In this document: one piece after another, positions 16,916-26,451 of the stretch | Layout of the letters: each line of letters opens with the position of its first letter | Position numbering within the stretch: position 1 is the first letter of the stretch | Assembly: GCF_009834915.1 (NCBI RefSeq) | Contig: NZ_WVHS01000003.1 | Coordinates: forward strand, 186,001 to 250,000 | Source: Hufsiella ginkgonis | Lineage (GTDB): Bacteria > Bacteroidota > Bacteroidia > Sphingobacteriales > Sphingobacteriaceae | Length of the DNA stretch: 64,000 bases | Reading direction: 5' to 3' | Made by a program: the position numbers and the translations under genes | The notes under the pieces: model-generated | Told to the model about the DNA's origin: nothing | Database searches by the model: none | What the model saw: the letters and a program-made list of their open reading frames with translations, nothing else

Positions 16916-18151
16916 TTATTTTATAGGTGTTTTAATAAGCATTACCCGCGCGGCCGTGTCTACCCCGGCTTTCACTTTGGCCAGATTTTTTAAGGCGTCT
17001 CCCAACGTTTTGTAGGAACCGGCACTCACAAAGAGCCATTTCGGGCTGGTAATCATAAAGAGCTTTATGTTGGAATTCCGTTTTAGGCTGATATATTCCT
17101 GCACTTTCTTTTCTGTATGAAAGGAGGCCAGGATGATCTGGAAACTTGCGCTGTCGGCTGCCGCGGCCGTATCAGCAGCAGCTGCCGCCTGGTTTGCGCG
17201 GAAGACGCTGTCGTTCCTCAGCGAGTCTGCCTGTGTTAACGAATCAGGCAAGATCGGGGACGGCGTCGTTTTAATGGAAGCGATCGTTTTGCTGTTATCT
17301 TTAGGCTCTTCCTCTGCTTTCGGTACCATCAGGTAAAGGATTGCAGACAATATGCCGATCGCGATCACCGCTGCTGCGGCTATCCATATCCACCTGTCGC
17401 TGGGAGAGTCTTCATCGTCGGCATCTCCCGTTGGTTTCGTAAGCTGGCTGATAAAGCCGCCTCCGCGCGAGCTGTCGCGGAGCACGATCTTGTCGAATAG
17501 TACCGAATCGTCGCCACCTGCACTAACAGCCGCAATTTCAGGTTCCGGATGTTTGATTTCTGCGGCTGGCTGTACCGGTTCCCCCGCATCGTTATCACGA
17601 TAGGATGTGCCGGCAATCTCCGGCTCGGGATCGTTTGCCGTTTCCGTTTCCGGCGCTTCGCTGATATTTTCGGGTGTAGGCGGTTCGGTTGACTTTTCAG
17701 CCGGCGGCAGGGGGGCCGTTGGCAACGCCGGCGGTATTTCTTCTGACTTGCCAGGTTCAGTAACAGGGACCAACCCGAAACTGGACATTAATTGATTTTC
17801 TTCCGACAGGTCGAGGTAAATCCCGCCGTCTTTTTTGCGAAGGGTACCGACCGGTAATAAACCAGCTTCCCCGTTCCCGTTGAGCTGCCTGTTAAGGTCG
17901 TCGCCGAATTTAGCGGCAAAGAAATCGGCCGACGCTTCAGAAATATGTTTGGTTTTACTGATGTGCCGGCTCAACAGCGCATCCGCGTTTTCTCTTTGGG
18001 TAAAGGCAAAGGTTTCCCCGGGAGGGAGAAAGGACTGTGTATTTTCGTCGAACGAGGCGGCTACCTTCTTTTTATAGATCGTGCCGAAACCGGGAATAGT
18101 CACTTCATCATGATCTTCCAGTATTTCAGCGATGTATAGGGCGATGTCCAT
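16916..18151 (-). CDS. HU-CCDC81-like membrane protein with periplasmic SPOR domain
   Basis: A 411-residue single-pass protein. The N-terminal 125 residues look like tandem HU-CCDC81-type domains (ILEDHDEVTIPGFGTIYKK at about 10-28; GLLPVGTLRKKDGGIYLDL at 97-115). Then come an acidic Pro-rich linker (130-250), one membrane helix (254-276), an Ala/Ser/Asp-rich linker and a C-terminal SPOR domain (334-408). SPOR domains bind glycan strands stripped of peptides, typically at division septa. The HU-like part would be cytoplasmic. The protein therefore could link cytoplasm, membrane and cell wall. It is 3 bases upstream of exbB. Confidence 0.88.
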   Translation of the reverse strand: MDIALYIAEILEDHDEVTIPGFGTIYKKKVAASFDENTQSFLPPGETFAFTQRENADALLSRHISKTKHISEASADFFAAKFGDDLNRQLNGNGEAGLLPVGTLRKKDGGIYLDLSEENQLMSSFGLVPVTEPGKSEEIPPALPTAPLPPAEKSTEPPTPENISEAPETETANDPEPEIAGTSYRDNDAGEPVQPAAEIKHPEPEIAAVSAGGDDSVLFDKIVLRDSSRGGGFISQLTKPTGDADDEDSPSDRWIWIAAAAVIAIGILSAILYLMVPKAEEEPKDNSKTIASIKTTPSPILPDSLTQADSLRNDSVFRANQAAAAADTAAAADSASFQIILASFHTEKKVQEYISLKRNSNIKLFMITSPKWLFVSAGSYKTLGDALKNLAKVKAGVDTAARVMLIKTPIK

Positions 18152-18193
18152 CCGGGTAAAATTAGCCTTTAATTCCTATTCAGCCAAAACGGT

Positions 18194-19870
18194 TCAGAAA
18201 GAATAATTCAAACCGCCGAAGATGGTTGTGCCGATAGAGGGATAATACAGGTATCGCTGGTAGTTGGTTCCGAAGATATTATTGACACGAAGGAACAGTC
18301 CTACCTTCTCGCGGAAGAAATATTCGGCGCCGGCGCTCAGGTCGGTATAGCTTTTTACGGATACAATCTTATCGTTAAACGGTGCGACCGTTTCGCGCGT
18401 GAGCGCTTTGGAATCGCCACGAAGCGATACCTCTCCGTCTATGGTCAGCTTTTTATTGATGACCAAGTGTACGTTCGACAGAAATTCGAGCCCCGGCTTA
18501 AACCATGCTTGTTTTTGCACGCTGGTATTGTAATCTGTGGCGATAAATTTCCCCGTCCAGTTAAACATGCCGCCGGTTTTTACGCTGATCTCGCCTTCGA
18601 GGCCGATCACTTCGGTTTTGCTGTCATATACTACGTCGAATTTCTGCGCTTTCGTAAAATTATTCACAAAGAGCGGCATGTCTTCAATGGTTTTAAAGGA
18701 GGCGGAGGCTTTATAGCCAAATCCCGATCCCGCATTTCCCTTCACGCCGCCGTAGATGTTCGATTTTTCCAGCGCATTTTTGATAAGGATGTTTTCGTTG
18801 ATGAACATGTTTTCGTTGCTGAGGTTTAGCAGCGTCGTTTTTTGCACATCACCGGTATAACCGCCAAACAAGGTGGCAAACCCGGGCACGATCTCAAAAG
18901 AGGCCGTTACGGCAGGCAGGAGGCTAGTGCGCGAGGTTTGTCCAAATTCCTGTACTACGTTTAGTCCTACGGTAAGGTCGTAGTTCTTTCCCTGCAGCTT
19001 AACAAATGGATTCGCCCGCAGGATGTTGTTTGATATCCTGTAAGAGGAATCTTTAGTGCCTGTAAAATCGAGCGCAGCGGTAGCGCCAAGGTGGAACCGG
19101 CTGAATCCCTTGCTTACAGATCCGCTTACCAGGAATGCGTTTTCGCGCGCTTTAAATGCGTTTCTTAACAGGTAAGCATTTGTTTTAACCGCGTAGCCGA
19201 GGTTGCTGCCGGTTTCTTCATAGCGTTCCAGCACTTCCCCGTTCAGGGTAAGCGTGCTGTAGGTTTGCTTTTGGATGTTGACAGGAGCGGTGGTAATTTC
19301 AGGGTTATATCCGTAGAAATTGGTCGACTTCCGGTCAAACCGCACATCACCTCCAAGTGTCATTTTATCCTGGATGCTTCGCCCAAACGCGCCAAATTGT
19401 TGTTGCGAGTACTTTTGGCCCGCCTGGTCGCCGGCTTGGTTGAGGTGTTTGCCGAATATACCAGCCTGGAGCGCCTCGTCCTTGCCAGTTGCAAAATAGA
19501 GCTCCCCGAGCCCGGTGTTACCGTTGCCCGCGCCGGCTTTTATGTAGTTATTTTTCAGGATCGTCTCCTTAATATCGGCGAGCTCCTGTGCCTGCAGCTT
19601 CCGGATATCGGTGTTAAGTTCCAGTTTCTTGTCGAGGATCTCGTAACTGAGATTAGGCTTGAAGGGCTTGTTCTCGTCGAGGTCAGGACTTCTGCGTATC
19701 TTTACCGCATCTGCAAGTACCGGTTTATAGGCTCGTTCTACCACGATCTCTTCGGTAGTAACTATTTTCTCGGGTTGTTTTGCCGGTTGACCCTGGGCCA
19801 GCGATAAGGACGCGTAAGCTGCCAGGGCAGCGGTCATGCCGTATTTTAAATAACCAGGTGTTTTCTTCAT
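18194..19870 (-). CDS. Outer-membrane beta-barrel protein (TonB-receptor-like, no clear plug)
   Basis: 558 residues with a signal peptide (about 1-25). A short conserved-looking N-terminal region (TTEEIVVERAYKPVLADAV) is followed by about 450 residues of alternating amphipathic strands ending in an aromatic C-terminus (GTTIFGGLNYSF), typical of a BAM-inserted barrel. Unlike TonB-dependent receptors it lacks a complete plug domain, though the EEIVVERAYKPV start resembles a TonB-box region. It lies between the TPR gene (3 bases) and the HU/SPOR gene. It is the likely outer-membrane partner of the TonB-like protein encoded downstream. Confidence 0.85.
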   Translation of the reverse strand: MKKTPGYLKYGMTAALAAYASLSLAQGQPAKQPEKIVTTEEIVVERAYKPVLADAVKIRRSPDLDENKPFKPNLSYEILDKKLELNTDIRKLQAQELADIKETILKNNYIKAGAGNGNTGLGELYFATGKDEALQAGIFGKHLNQAGDQAGQKYSQQQFGAFGRSIQDKMTLGGDVRFDRKSTNFYGYNPEITTAPVNIQKQTYSTLTLNGEVLERYEETGSNLGYAVKTNAYLLRNAFKARENAFLVSGSVSKGFSRFHLGATAALDFTGTKDSSYRISNNILRANPFVKLQGKNYDLTVGLNVVQEFGQTSRTSLLPAVTASFEIVPGFATLFGGYTGDVQKTTLLNLSNENMFINENILIKNALEKSNIYGGVKGNAGSGFGYKASASFKTIEDMPLFVNNFTKAQKFDVVYDSKTEVIGLEGEISVKTGGMFNWTGKFIATDYNTSVQKQAWFKPGLEFLSNVHLVINKKLTIDGEVSLRGDSKALTRETVAPFNDKIVSVKSYTDLSAGAEYFFREKVGLFLRVNNIFGTNYQRYLYYPSIGTTIFGGLNYSF

Positions 19871-19873
19871 CCG

Positions 19874-22800
19874 TTAGTTCTTTTTGTTCAGACTTTCCAG
19901 TTTCGCCTTTGCCGATGGCAGGATATCGTCGTCGCCTTTATAACCTTCAATAATGCTCTTTAATGTTTCTTTCGCCTGGAAAAGGTTTTTCTGTCCTACA
20001 TATACGTCCGCCAGCAGCACATAGCTTTTTGCCACCCAGTAATCATAGGAGAACAGCTTGCTGGTAAGCTCAAAGATGGTGGCTTCTGCCGCTTTGTAGT
20101 TACCTTTCAGGTACTGGATCTCGGCGACGTTGTATTTTGCTTCGGCTGCCGAGATGGTCTGCGCCTGCGTAACCACCTCCTGGAACTGGCGGAGGGCGAC
20201 GGTGGTGTCCCCTTTCATCAGGTAAGCTTTCCCGCCGAAGAGCATGGCACGGTATTTTTCTTCTTTGGAGGATTTTTCGAACTTGTCGACCAGGGCTACA
20301 TATTTAAGTACGTCATCCGGCATCTGCATATTACTGTAAGCCTCGAGCAGGTTGTTGATGGCAAAACCGTAATTCGCCTTGTACTCGGCCGTGAGCTCCA
20401 GTTTTTTCAGGTAAACCACCGCTTCGTTATATTTTTTCTGCTTCAGGTAAAGGTTAATGATGCTGATCAGTGAGCGTTCGGTGTATTCGCTGGTCCAGTC
20501 GTTCAGGATAAAAGTGTAATCGGGAACGGCTTCATCTGGCCGGTTAAGCTTTACCAGGCTTTCCGCCCGGATAAATTTAGCCTGTTTTTCGTGGATGGGC
20601 CGTGAGAACTTATCGAAATAAGCATTTACAGCCTCGAAAGTTCCCTGGAAATCACCTCGCTGGTACCTGTTGTAAGCGGCCTGGAAGGTAATGTTATCCT
20701 GCTCGGAAGTGGTGAGATTACCGATGTTGGTACTGTTCGCATAGGTGAGAAAACCGTCGGAATCTCCCTTATCGAGGTAAATGTTTTTGATCGATTCGAG
20801 CGCCTGTTTGGCTTCGTCGGCCGTGGAATATTCCGAAACCACCCGTTGAAAGGTAGTTAGTGCGCCCGCATCGTCGTCCTGGTTGTACTGTACCAGCCCG
20901 ATGGTTACCAACGCCCGCGGGGCATAGCTGCTGCGGGGGTATTTTTCCAGCATCGCGGTCAGCCCGGCTTTCGCTTTAGCGTAGTCATTGGTTACGAAAT
21001 AGGTATAAGCGATCTCGAAATCCGCATCATCCGCATAGTTCGAGCCGGGGTATTGTTTGAGTAACGACTGGAGGGTAGCGATTTTCTCGGCATTTTGCTG
21101 CTGCAGCCCAAAGATCATCCCGCGCTGGAAGAGCGCATAGTCTTCGCCGCTTGCCCGCCAGGCGATGATCTTATTATACTGTTCCATGGCATCACCATAG
21201 TTCCTGTTTACGAAATATGAATCCGCCAGGCGGAGGGTGGCGTCGTTAAGGGTGTTTTTATCCTGTTCCCCGCCCCTGATGAAGCGCTCGAAGTAGGTTG
21301 CCGCCTTTGCATATTTATCATTTTGGAAAGCGGAATAGCCGATGGCGTAGTTAGCGTAATTGTACACATCGGTTTTCTTCGCAGCCGGCAATGCAAGGAA
21401 TTTCTCGAACTGGACAACAGATTCGCCGTATTTTCTCACTTCGAACATGGCTTCGGCGAGCCAGTAGGTGGCAAGCGCTTCGATCTCTTTGTCGATGCCG
21501 TTAGCAGCCGACCGCATCAGCATGGATATCGCGTTTTCGAAAGCACGTTCGTTGTAAAACTCCAGACCGCGGAAATAAGTCACTTTCTGGTAAGCCAGCC
21601 TGGCGTCCTGGTTTTTGTTAGTAATAGACTCCAGCACGATCACCGCTTCCTTATAATTCTTGGTAGTGAGCAATACTTCCGCCAGCAGGGTTTTGGCCTC
21701 GTTGGTCCGGGCAGATTTGGGGTACGTTTTGAGGAAAAGCTGGATCGCGTCTAAGGCAACGGAGTGGAATTCAAGCTCGTATGAGAGTTTCGCGTAGTTA
21801 AAGAGTCCTTCTTCCTGTAAAGCGGCATCGAAGGTGAGCTTTGATGCCCGGAAAAAGGCGTTGCGGGCGCCCTGTTTATTGCCGGTCTTAAGAAACGAGT
21901 TGCCGAGCGTAATCATGGCGTGCTGGTAATAAGCGTCGGCCACGGTCATTTTTTCGAGTTCGGTAACCGCCTTGGCGTAGGCGGCATTTTTAAAAGCGGT
22001 ATACCCGATCTGGTAACTATCCTGGTTATTCTGTGTTTTCCCGAGGTCTTTGTCCTGGAAGCGTTGATAGTAAATTCCCGCGTTCTTATAATCAGACCGG
22101 GCAAAATAGGAAGCACCGATGATGCGGTTCATTTCGGGCTTATACTGGTCGTCGATGGTAGCGGTGGCGGGAATGGTGTACCGGAGTACGTCATCATACC
22201 TCTTATCAAGGAAGTAAAGGGCCGAAATATAGTAGGGATAGCTCTTTTCGTAGGTTTTTGATCCTTTTAGCCGTTCGAATTCGCGGAGGGCGGTTTTGTA
22301 ATCGGCATCCGCATAATTGAGGTAAGCGTAATAGTATATGGAAGGTTCCGCAAATTCGCTTTTGCCGTCTTTAAGGGAAGCGAATAATGGCTCCGCTTTT
22401 ACGTAATCTTTCGAGAAGAAGTAAGAATAGCCCAATTTAAACCGGTATTCTTCGCTTTCTTTGGAGGAGAGGTTCTGTGGCTCGATCTTTTTAAACCATT
22501 CGATGGTTTTCGGGTAGTTCTTTTGTTTAAAATAAAACCTGCCGACCTGGTAATAGGCCGAACGTGCGTTGGCGCTTACCGGGTGGTCGTTAATAAACTT
22601 CAGGAAGAGCTTTTCCGCATCGTCATTCCCAAGCTCGAGGGCACAAACGGCCCTGTAAAACTCCGCGTTTTCCTTTAAGAGCGAAAACTGGCGCTGGTCA
22701 CCGCTGCCGTCCGAGGGGAACATCCGCGACTCGTCAACACGGCTGAACTGCGCGGATGCGGCGGCAAATTTGCCTTTTTCGAAAAGCTCGAGGCCTGTCT

Positions 22801-22900
22801 TGTATGCTTTATCCACCTCGAACCAGGATGTTTGCTGGGATTTGGCCGTAACACCAAGCAGGCATAATAAAAAGGTGAGGCGTATATAGGGTTTCAGCAT
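19874..22900 (-). CDS. Large periplasmic TPR repeat protein
   Basis: 1008 residues, signal peptide (about 1-21), then an almost continuous array of tetratricopeptide-type helical pairs. Repeats are recognisable from recurring segments such as AYYQVGRFYFKQKNYPKTIE, YFARSDYKNAGIYYQRF and KGNYKAAEATIFELTSK. Such arrays are protein-binding scaffolds. It is first in the cluster, and the barrel gene starts 3 bases later. A possible -7 element (TAATTTTG on the minus strand, 22923-22930) lies 22 bases upstream, without a clear -33 box. The division and envelope genes that follow suggest a scaffold for an envelope machine. Confidence 0.92.
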   Translation of the reverse strand: MLKPYIRLTFLLCLLGVTAKSQQTSWFEVDKAYKTGLELFEKGKFAAASAQFSRVDESRMFPSDGSGDQRQFSLLKENAEFYRAVCALELGNDDAEKLFLKFINDHPVSANARSAYYQVGRFYFKQKNYPKTIEWFKKIEPQNLSSKESEEYRFKLGYSYFFSKDYVKAEPLFASLKDGKSEFAEPSIYYYAYLNYADADYKTALREFERLKGSKTYEKSYPYYISALYFLDKRYDDVLRYTIPATATIDDQYKPEMNRIIGASYFARSDYKNAGIYYQRFQDKDLGKTQNNQDSYQIGYTAFKNAAYAKAVTELEKMTVADAYYQHAMITLGNSFLKTGNKQGARNAFFRASKLTFDAALQEEGLFNYAKLSYELEFHSVALDAIQLFLKTYPKSARTNEAKTLLAEVLLTTKNYKEAVIVLESITNKNQDARLAYQKVTYFRGLEFYNERAFENAISMLMRSAANGIDKEIEALATYWLAEAMFEVRKYGESVVQFEKFLALPAAKKTDVYNYANYAIGYSAFQNDKYAKAATYFERFIRGGEQDKNTLNDATLRLADSYFVNRNYGDAMEQYNKIIAWRASGEDYALFQRGMIFGLQQQNAEKIATLQSLLKQYPGSNYADDADFEIAYTYFVTNDYAKAKAGLTAMLEKYPRSSYAPRALVTIGLVQYNQDDDAGALTTFQRVVSEYSTADEAKQALESIKNIYLDKGDSDGFLTYANSTNIGNLTTSEQDNITFQAAYNRYQRGDFQGTFEAVNAYFDKFSRPIHEKQAKFIRAESLVKLNRPDEAVPDYTFILNDWTSEYTERSLISIINLYLKQKKYNEAVVYLKKLELTAEYKANYGFAINNLLEAYSNMQMPDDVLKYVALVDKFEKSSKEEKYRAMLFGGKAYLMKGDTTVALRQFQEVVTQAQTISAAEAKYNVAEIQYLKGNYKAAEATIFELTSKLFSYDYWVAKSYVLLADVYVGQKNLFQAKETLKSIIEGYKGDDDILPSAKAKLESLNKKN

Positions 22901-23028
22901 AATTTAATCTAAGGTGAACAGGCAAAATTAAAAACGAAAAGTACCATAATCCACAGTAGAAACTAACACATGTGGAAAATTAAGGGACTAACGGCAAAAG
23001 AAGGTAAATGGTATGAATGTGTGGAAAA

Positions 23029-23046
23029 GATTAGAAAAATCTAATC
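23029..23046 (-). terminator. Possible weak terminator after pyrB
   Basis: A 6-bp hairpin (GATTAG / CTAATC with a 6-base loop) overlaps the pyrB stop codon and is followed on the minus strand by TTTT. The stem is short and AT-rich, so activity is doubtful. Confidence 0.3.
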
Positions 23047-23973
23047 CCGCTGGCTTGCCAGCAGGTATAATACCGCCATCCGGATAGCCACCCCGTTTTC
23101 CACCTGGTCGAGAATGACCGACTGTTTACTGTCGGCCACATCGCTGGTGATCTCCACTCCGCGGTTCACCGGGCCCGGGTGCATAATGGTGATCTCTTTG
23201 TCGAGCGAATCAAGGATTTTTTTGTTTAACCCATATAGCATGGTGTATTCCCGCAGCGTGGGGAAGTACTTGATATCCTGCCGTTCCAGCTGTATACGGA
23301 GCATATTGGCTACATCGCACCAGTTGAGTGCTTTCCGGAGATCGTACTCAGTTTTTACGCCAAGGGTATGAATGTATTTGGGGATGAGTGTCGGCGGCCC
23401 GCAAACCATCACCTCGGCGCCCAGTTTATGAAGGCAGAGAATATTGGAGAGCGCTACACGGGAGTGAAGGATGTCACCAATGATAGCCACCTTTTTGCCT
23501 GCCACGTCGCCGTAGCGTTCGCGGATCGAGTAGGCGTCGAGCAACGCCTGGGTAGGATGCTCATGTGCACCGTCGCCCGCATTCACGATCTGCGCATTAA
23601 TATGCCTGCTCAGGAATATGCCCGCCCCGGGATAAGGATGCCGCATAACCACCATATCCACTTTCATGGCCAGGATGTTGTTCACGGTATCGATCAGCGT
23701 TTCTCCCTTACTCACAGAAGAAGAGGATGCCGCAAAATTCACCACATCTGCGGAGAGGCGTTTCTGGGCAAGCTCGAAAGACAGGCGGGTGCGGGTAGAA
23801 TTTTCGAAAAAGATGTTGGCAATGGTAATATCACGAAGCGAAGGCACTTTTTTAATTACCGGGCTGTTCAGCACATCTTTAAATCGGTCGGCGGCGTTAA
23901 AAATGAGGCCGATGTCAGATTCCCGGAGATCTTTTATGCCTAGTAGGTGTTTGGTGCTTAACTTTTCTGCCAT
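23041..23973 (-). CDS. pyrB: Aspartate carbamoyltransferase catalytic subunit
   Basis: A 310-residue enzyme of pyrimidine synthesis, joining carbamoyl phosphate and aspartate. The carbamoyl-phosphate loop FFENSTRTRLSFE (about 53-65), GDGAHEHPTQALLD and the C-terminal MHPGPVNRGVEI motif are all present. No regulatory subunit gene (pyrI) is adjacent. It follows pyrR by 14 bases. Confidence 0.96.
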   Translation of the reverse strand: MAEKLSTKHLLGIKDLRESDIGLIFNAADRFKDVLNSPVIKKVPSLRDITIANIFFENSTRTRLSFELAQKRLSADVVNFAASSSSVSKGETLIDTVNNILAMKVDMVVMRHPYPGAGIFLSRHINAQIVNAGDGAHEHPTQALLDAYSIRERYGDVAGKKVAIIGDILHSRVALSNILCLHKLGAEVMVCGPPTLIPKYIHTLGVKTEYDLRKALNWCDVANMLRIQLERQDIKYFPTLREYTMLYGLNKKILDSLDKEITIMHPGPVNRGVEITSDVADSKQSVILDQVENGVAIRMAVLYLLASQRD

Positions 23974-23987
23974 TTATATCTCGGGTT

Positions 23988-24527
23988 TTACTCTGATAAC
24001 AAAGTGACTTTATCTTCCTTGTCGGTCTCTTTCCAGCTAACGATCACTTTTTGCGAGTTGATGGTGTCTACCTGTATCCCGATATAATCGGGTTCGATAG
24101 GCAGGTGACGCGCATAACGCCGGTCTACCAGCACCAGCAATTCAACCTTTTCTGGTCTCCCGAACGATTGCAGGGCATCCATCGCAGAGCGGATAGTGCG
24201 CCCGGTCCACAACACGTCGTCGATCAGGATCACGCGTTTGCCTTCAACCGCGAAATCGATCTGGGTGCTGCTTGGAAGGATGAGCCCTTCGCGCCTGCGG
24301 AAATCGTCCCTGAAAAAAGTGATGTCAAGGTCGCCGCAATTGATCCTGGCCGCCGGGAGAATTTTTCGCAACTCTTCCGTGATCCGCCTTGCAAGGAAGA
24401 TTCCCCGGGGCTGAATCCCCAGGATCACGGAATCGGTAAAATTGTCGTGATTTTCAATTAACTGATAGCAAAGACGCTGCAGCGTGACCTGGAACTTTTG
24501 ACCGTCGAGCAGGATTAGGTTTTGCAT
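23988..24527 (-). CDS. pyrR: Bifunctional PyrR (pyrimidine regulator / uracil phosphoribosyltransferase)
   Basis: About 179 residues from the ATG at 24527 (MQNLILLDGQKF); the frame extends to 24545 but those residues are not needed. It is a PRPP-binding fold with the motif VILIDDVLWTGRTIRSAM and an N-terminal IQPRGIFLARRI segment. In Firmicutes PyrR binds nascent pyr mRNA to cause attenuation and also has UPRTase activity. I cannot identify a PyrR RNA site in the short 35-base spacer upstream, so regulation by RNA binding is not supported here. It lies between yidC and pyrB. Confidence 0.93.
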   Translation of the reverse strand: MQNLILLDGQKFQVTLQRLCYQLIENHDNFTDSVILGIQPRGIFLARRITEELRKILPAARINCGDLDITFFRDDFRRREGLILPSSTQIDFAVEGKRVILIDDVLWTGRTIRSAMDALQSFGRPEKVELLVLVDRRYARHLPIEPDYIGIQVDTINSQKVIVSWKETDKEDKVTLLSE

Positions 24528-24562
24528 CAGGGATAAATTGAACAAAAATACAATAAATCAGC

Positions 24563-26431
24563 TTATTTCTTTTTGGGTTTGGCAGAAGACGCCGGTAAAT
24601 CTTTGCCTTTTGCAGTTTGCTGCTGCTGCCTCATGTAGTCTTCCATGCGTTGCTGGAAGCCGGATTTTTTCTTCGCCGTTTCCGGTTTTTTCTTGTTCTC
24701 CTGTATCTGGGCGTGGATCTTGTCGTCGTTTACCATCTGCCTGATCAGGAATTGCTGTGCAAAGGTGAGCATGTTGGCCAGGAAGTAATAATAGTTCAGA
24801 CCAGCAGGATAGCTGTTGAGCACACCCAGGAAGATGATGGGAGAAATATACCCGATGTATTTCATCTGTCCCGTAGCCCCGGAGATCTGGTTGTTGAAAT
24901 AAGTATAGATCAGGGTCGAAATGGTCATCAGGATACACATCAGGCTCAGGTGATTCCCGATGAAGGGAACCTTGATCCCGAAATTGATAAACGCATCATA
25001 AGTTGAAAGATCATCCATCCATAAGAAACTCTGCTGCCTGAGCTCGAACAGGTTCGGGAAGAAAAAGAAGAACGCCATTACGATAGGCAGCTGCAGCAGC
25101 ATCGGTATACATCCGCCTAACGGGTTTACGCCGGCCTTTTTATATAGTTTAAGGTATTCCTGCTGAAGCAGGGTAGGGTTGTCTTCGCCGACCTTTGCCT
25201 TGATCTCGTCCATTTCAGGTTTTAAAACCCGCATTTTGGCCATCGAGAGGTACGACTTATAAGTTAACGGCGATAATACCACTTTCAACAGCAGGGTGAG
25301 TACCAGGATGATCAGCCCGTAGTTCCAGTTAAAGCTGTCCAGTATCCTGAAAACGTACAGCACTACGTAGCGGTTGATGTATTTTAACGGCCAGTAACCC
25401 ATCTCTACCTGTCGCTCAAGCTCATACCCCTGTTTTTCGAGGATGCTGAACTTATTTGGCCCAAAGTAGAACTCCATAGGATAGGCGTTCACGGCCTGGC
25501 GGGAATATGGAAGCTGCATGTTGGCAGCGAACGCTTTTACCGCACGGGGATCTGAAGGAACGGAGCTCACACTCAATGTTCCTTTGGTAAATCCTTCCCT
25601 GGCAATCAATACGTTAGAGAAAAAGTGCTGCTTAAAAGAGATCCATTGAATTTTCCCTTTGTCGCCGATGGCTCTTTGTTCGTCTTTTGCCGTTTCGAGG
25701 TGGGTTACCTTGTCTTCTGCATCGAGGTAATATGCGGTAGAAGTAGGTTGTTCATTGGTTACATCTTTTTCTTTTTGTTTAAGCAGTGCTTCCCAATTCA
25801 GCGTAAGCGGTTTGTTTGGCGCGAAGACGTCCTCCATGCCCTGCGCCCGGATGGTGAAGCCCACTTTAAAGCTGTCGCCCGTCAGTGAATAGATGTAATC
25901 GATGTATTTTCCTTCGGAGTAGGTAAGCCTGAATGAAATCGAGGATGAATCGCCCCTGGCTACCGACAGTGACGATGAAGAAGGTGTAAAGTAGAGGTCG
26001 TTGGTAGAGATCAGGGCGCCGGCGGTATTAAATACGAGGCCGAACTTGCTGTCTTTCCCCTCGAACATCACCAGGGGTTTCTTGTCGTAGGTTTTGTACT
26101 CTTTTAAAAGTACGGAAGCGATCCTTCCGCCCCTGGTATCGAAGCTTACTTTTAAATGTTCATTTTCGAGGGTGATCAGTTGGCTGGTGCCGGCGATGGC
26201 TCCGCCGAAAGGACCTTTAAAGGCGGTGGAATCGGCAACCGCCTGCTTACCCGGGGCCGGTGTTGTTTTGAGTGCTGCTGTCGGTTTACCTGCGTTGGCT
26301 CTTTTTACTGAATCCTGGTATTGAACTAACCGCTCTTTTTTTAACTCGGCTTCCGAGGGCTTCATTAAGAAAGTTGAGCCAACTATAATGATCAGGATCA
26401 AAAAAAGTCCTGTATAAGTATTCCTATCCAT
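24563..26431 (-). CDS. yidC: Membrane protein insertase YidC
   Basis: A 622-residue inner-membrane insertase with the Gram-negative layout. There is an N-terminal anchor (about 6-22), a large periplasmic domain (about 70-345), then the conserved insertase core of five helices (about 355-565) containing the VNPLGGCIPMLLQLPIVMA segment. The basic tail (KKPETAKKKSGFQQ and further lysines) fits ribosome binding. It is 20 bases downstream of pyrG and upstream of pyrR, so it is transcribed with pyrimidine genes. Confidence 0.96.
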   Translation of the reverse strand: MDRNTYTGLFLILIIIVGSTFLMKPSEAELKKERLVQYQDSVKRANAGKPTAALKTTPAPGKQAVADSTAFKGPFGGAIAGTSQLITLENEHLKVSFDTRGGRIASVLLKEYKTYDKKPLVMFEGKDSKFGLVFNTAGALISTNDLYFTPSSSSLSVARGDSSSISFRLTYSEGKYIDYIYSLTGDSFKVGFTIRAQGMEDVFAPNKPLTLNWEALLKQKEKDVTNEQPTSTAYYLDAEDKVTHLETAKDEQRAIGDKGKIQWISFKQHFFSNVLIAREGFTKGTLSVSSVPSDPRAVKAFAANMQLPYSRQAVNAYPMEFYFGPNKFSILEKQGYELERQVEMGYWPLKYINRYVVLYVFRILDSFNWNYGLIILVLTLLLKVVLSPLTYKSYLSMAKMRVLKPEMDEIKAKVGEDNPTLLQQEYLKLYKKAGVNPLGGCIPMLLQLPIVMAFFFFFPNLFELRQQSFLWMDDLSTYDAFINFGIKVPFIGNHLSLMCILMTISTLIYTYFNNQISGATGQMKYIGYISPIIFLGVLNSYPAGLNYYYFLANMLTFAQQFLIRQMVNDDKIHAQIQENKKKPETAKKKSGFQQRMEDYMRQQQQTAKGKDLPASSAKPKKK

Positions 26432-26451
26432 TCTAAAAAATAAATCGCCTG

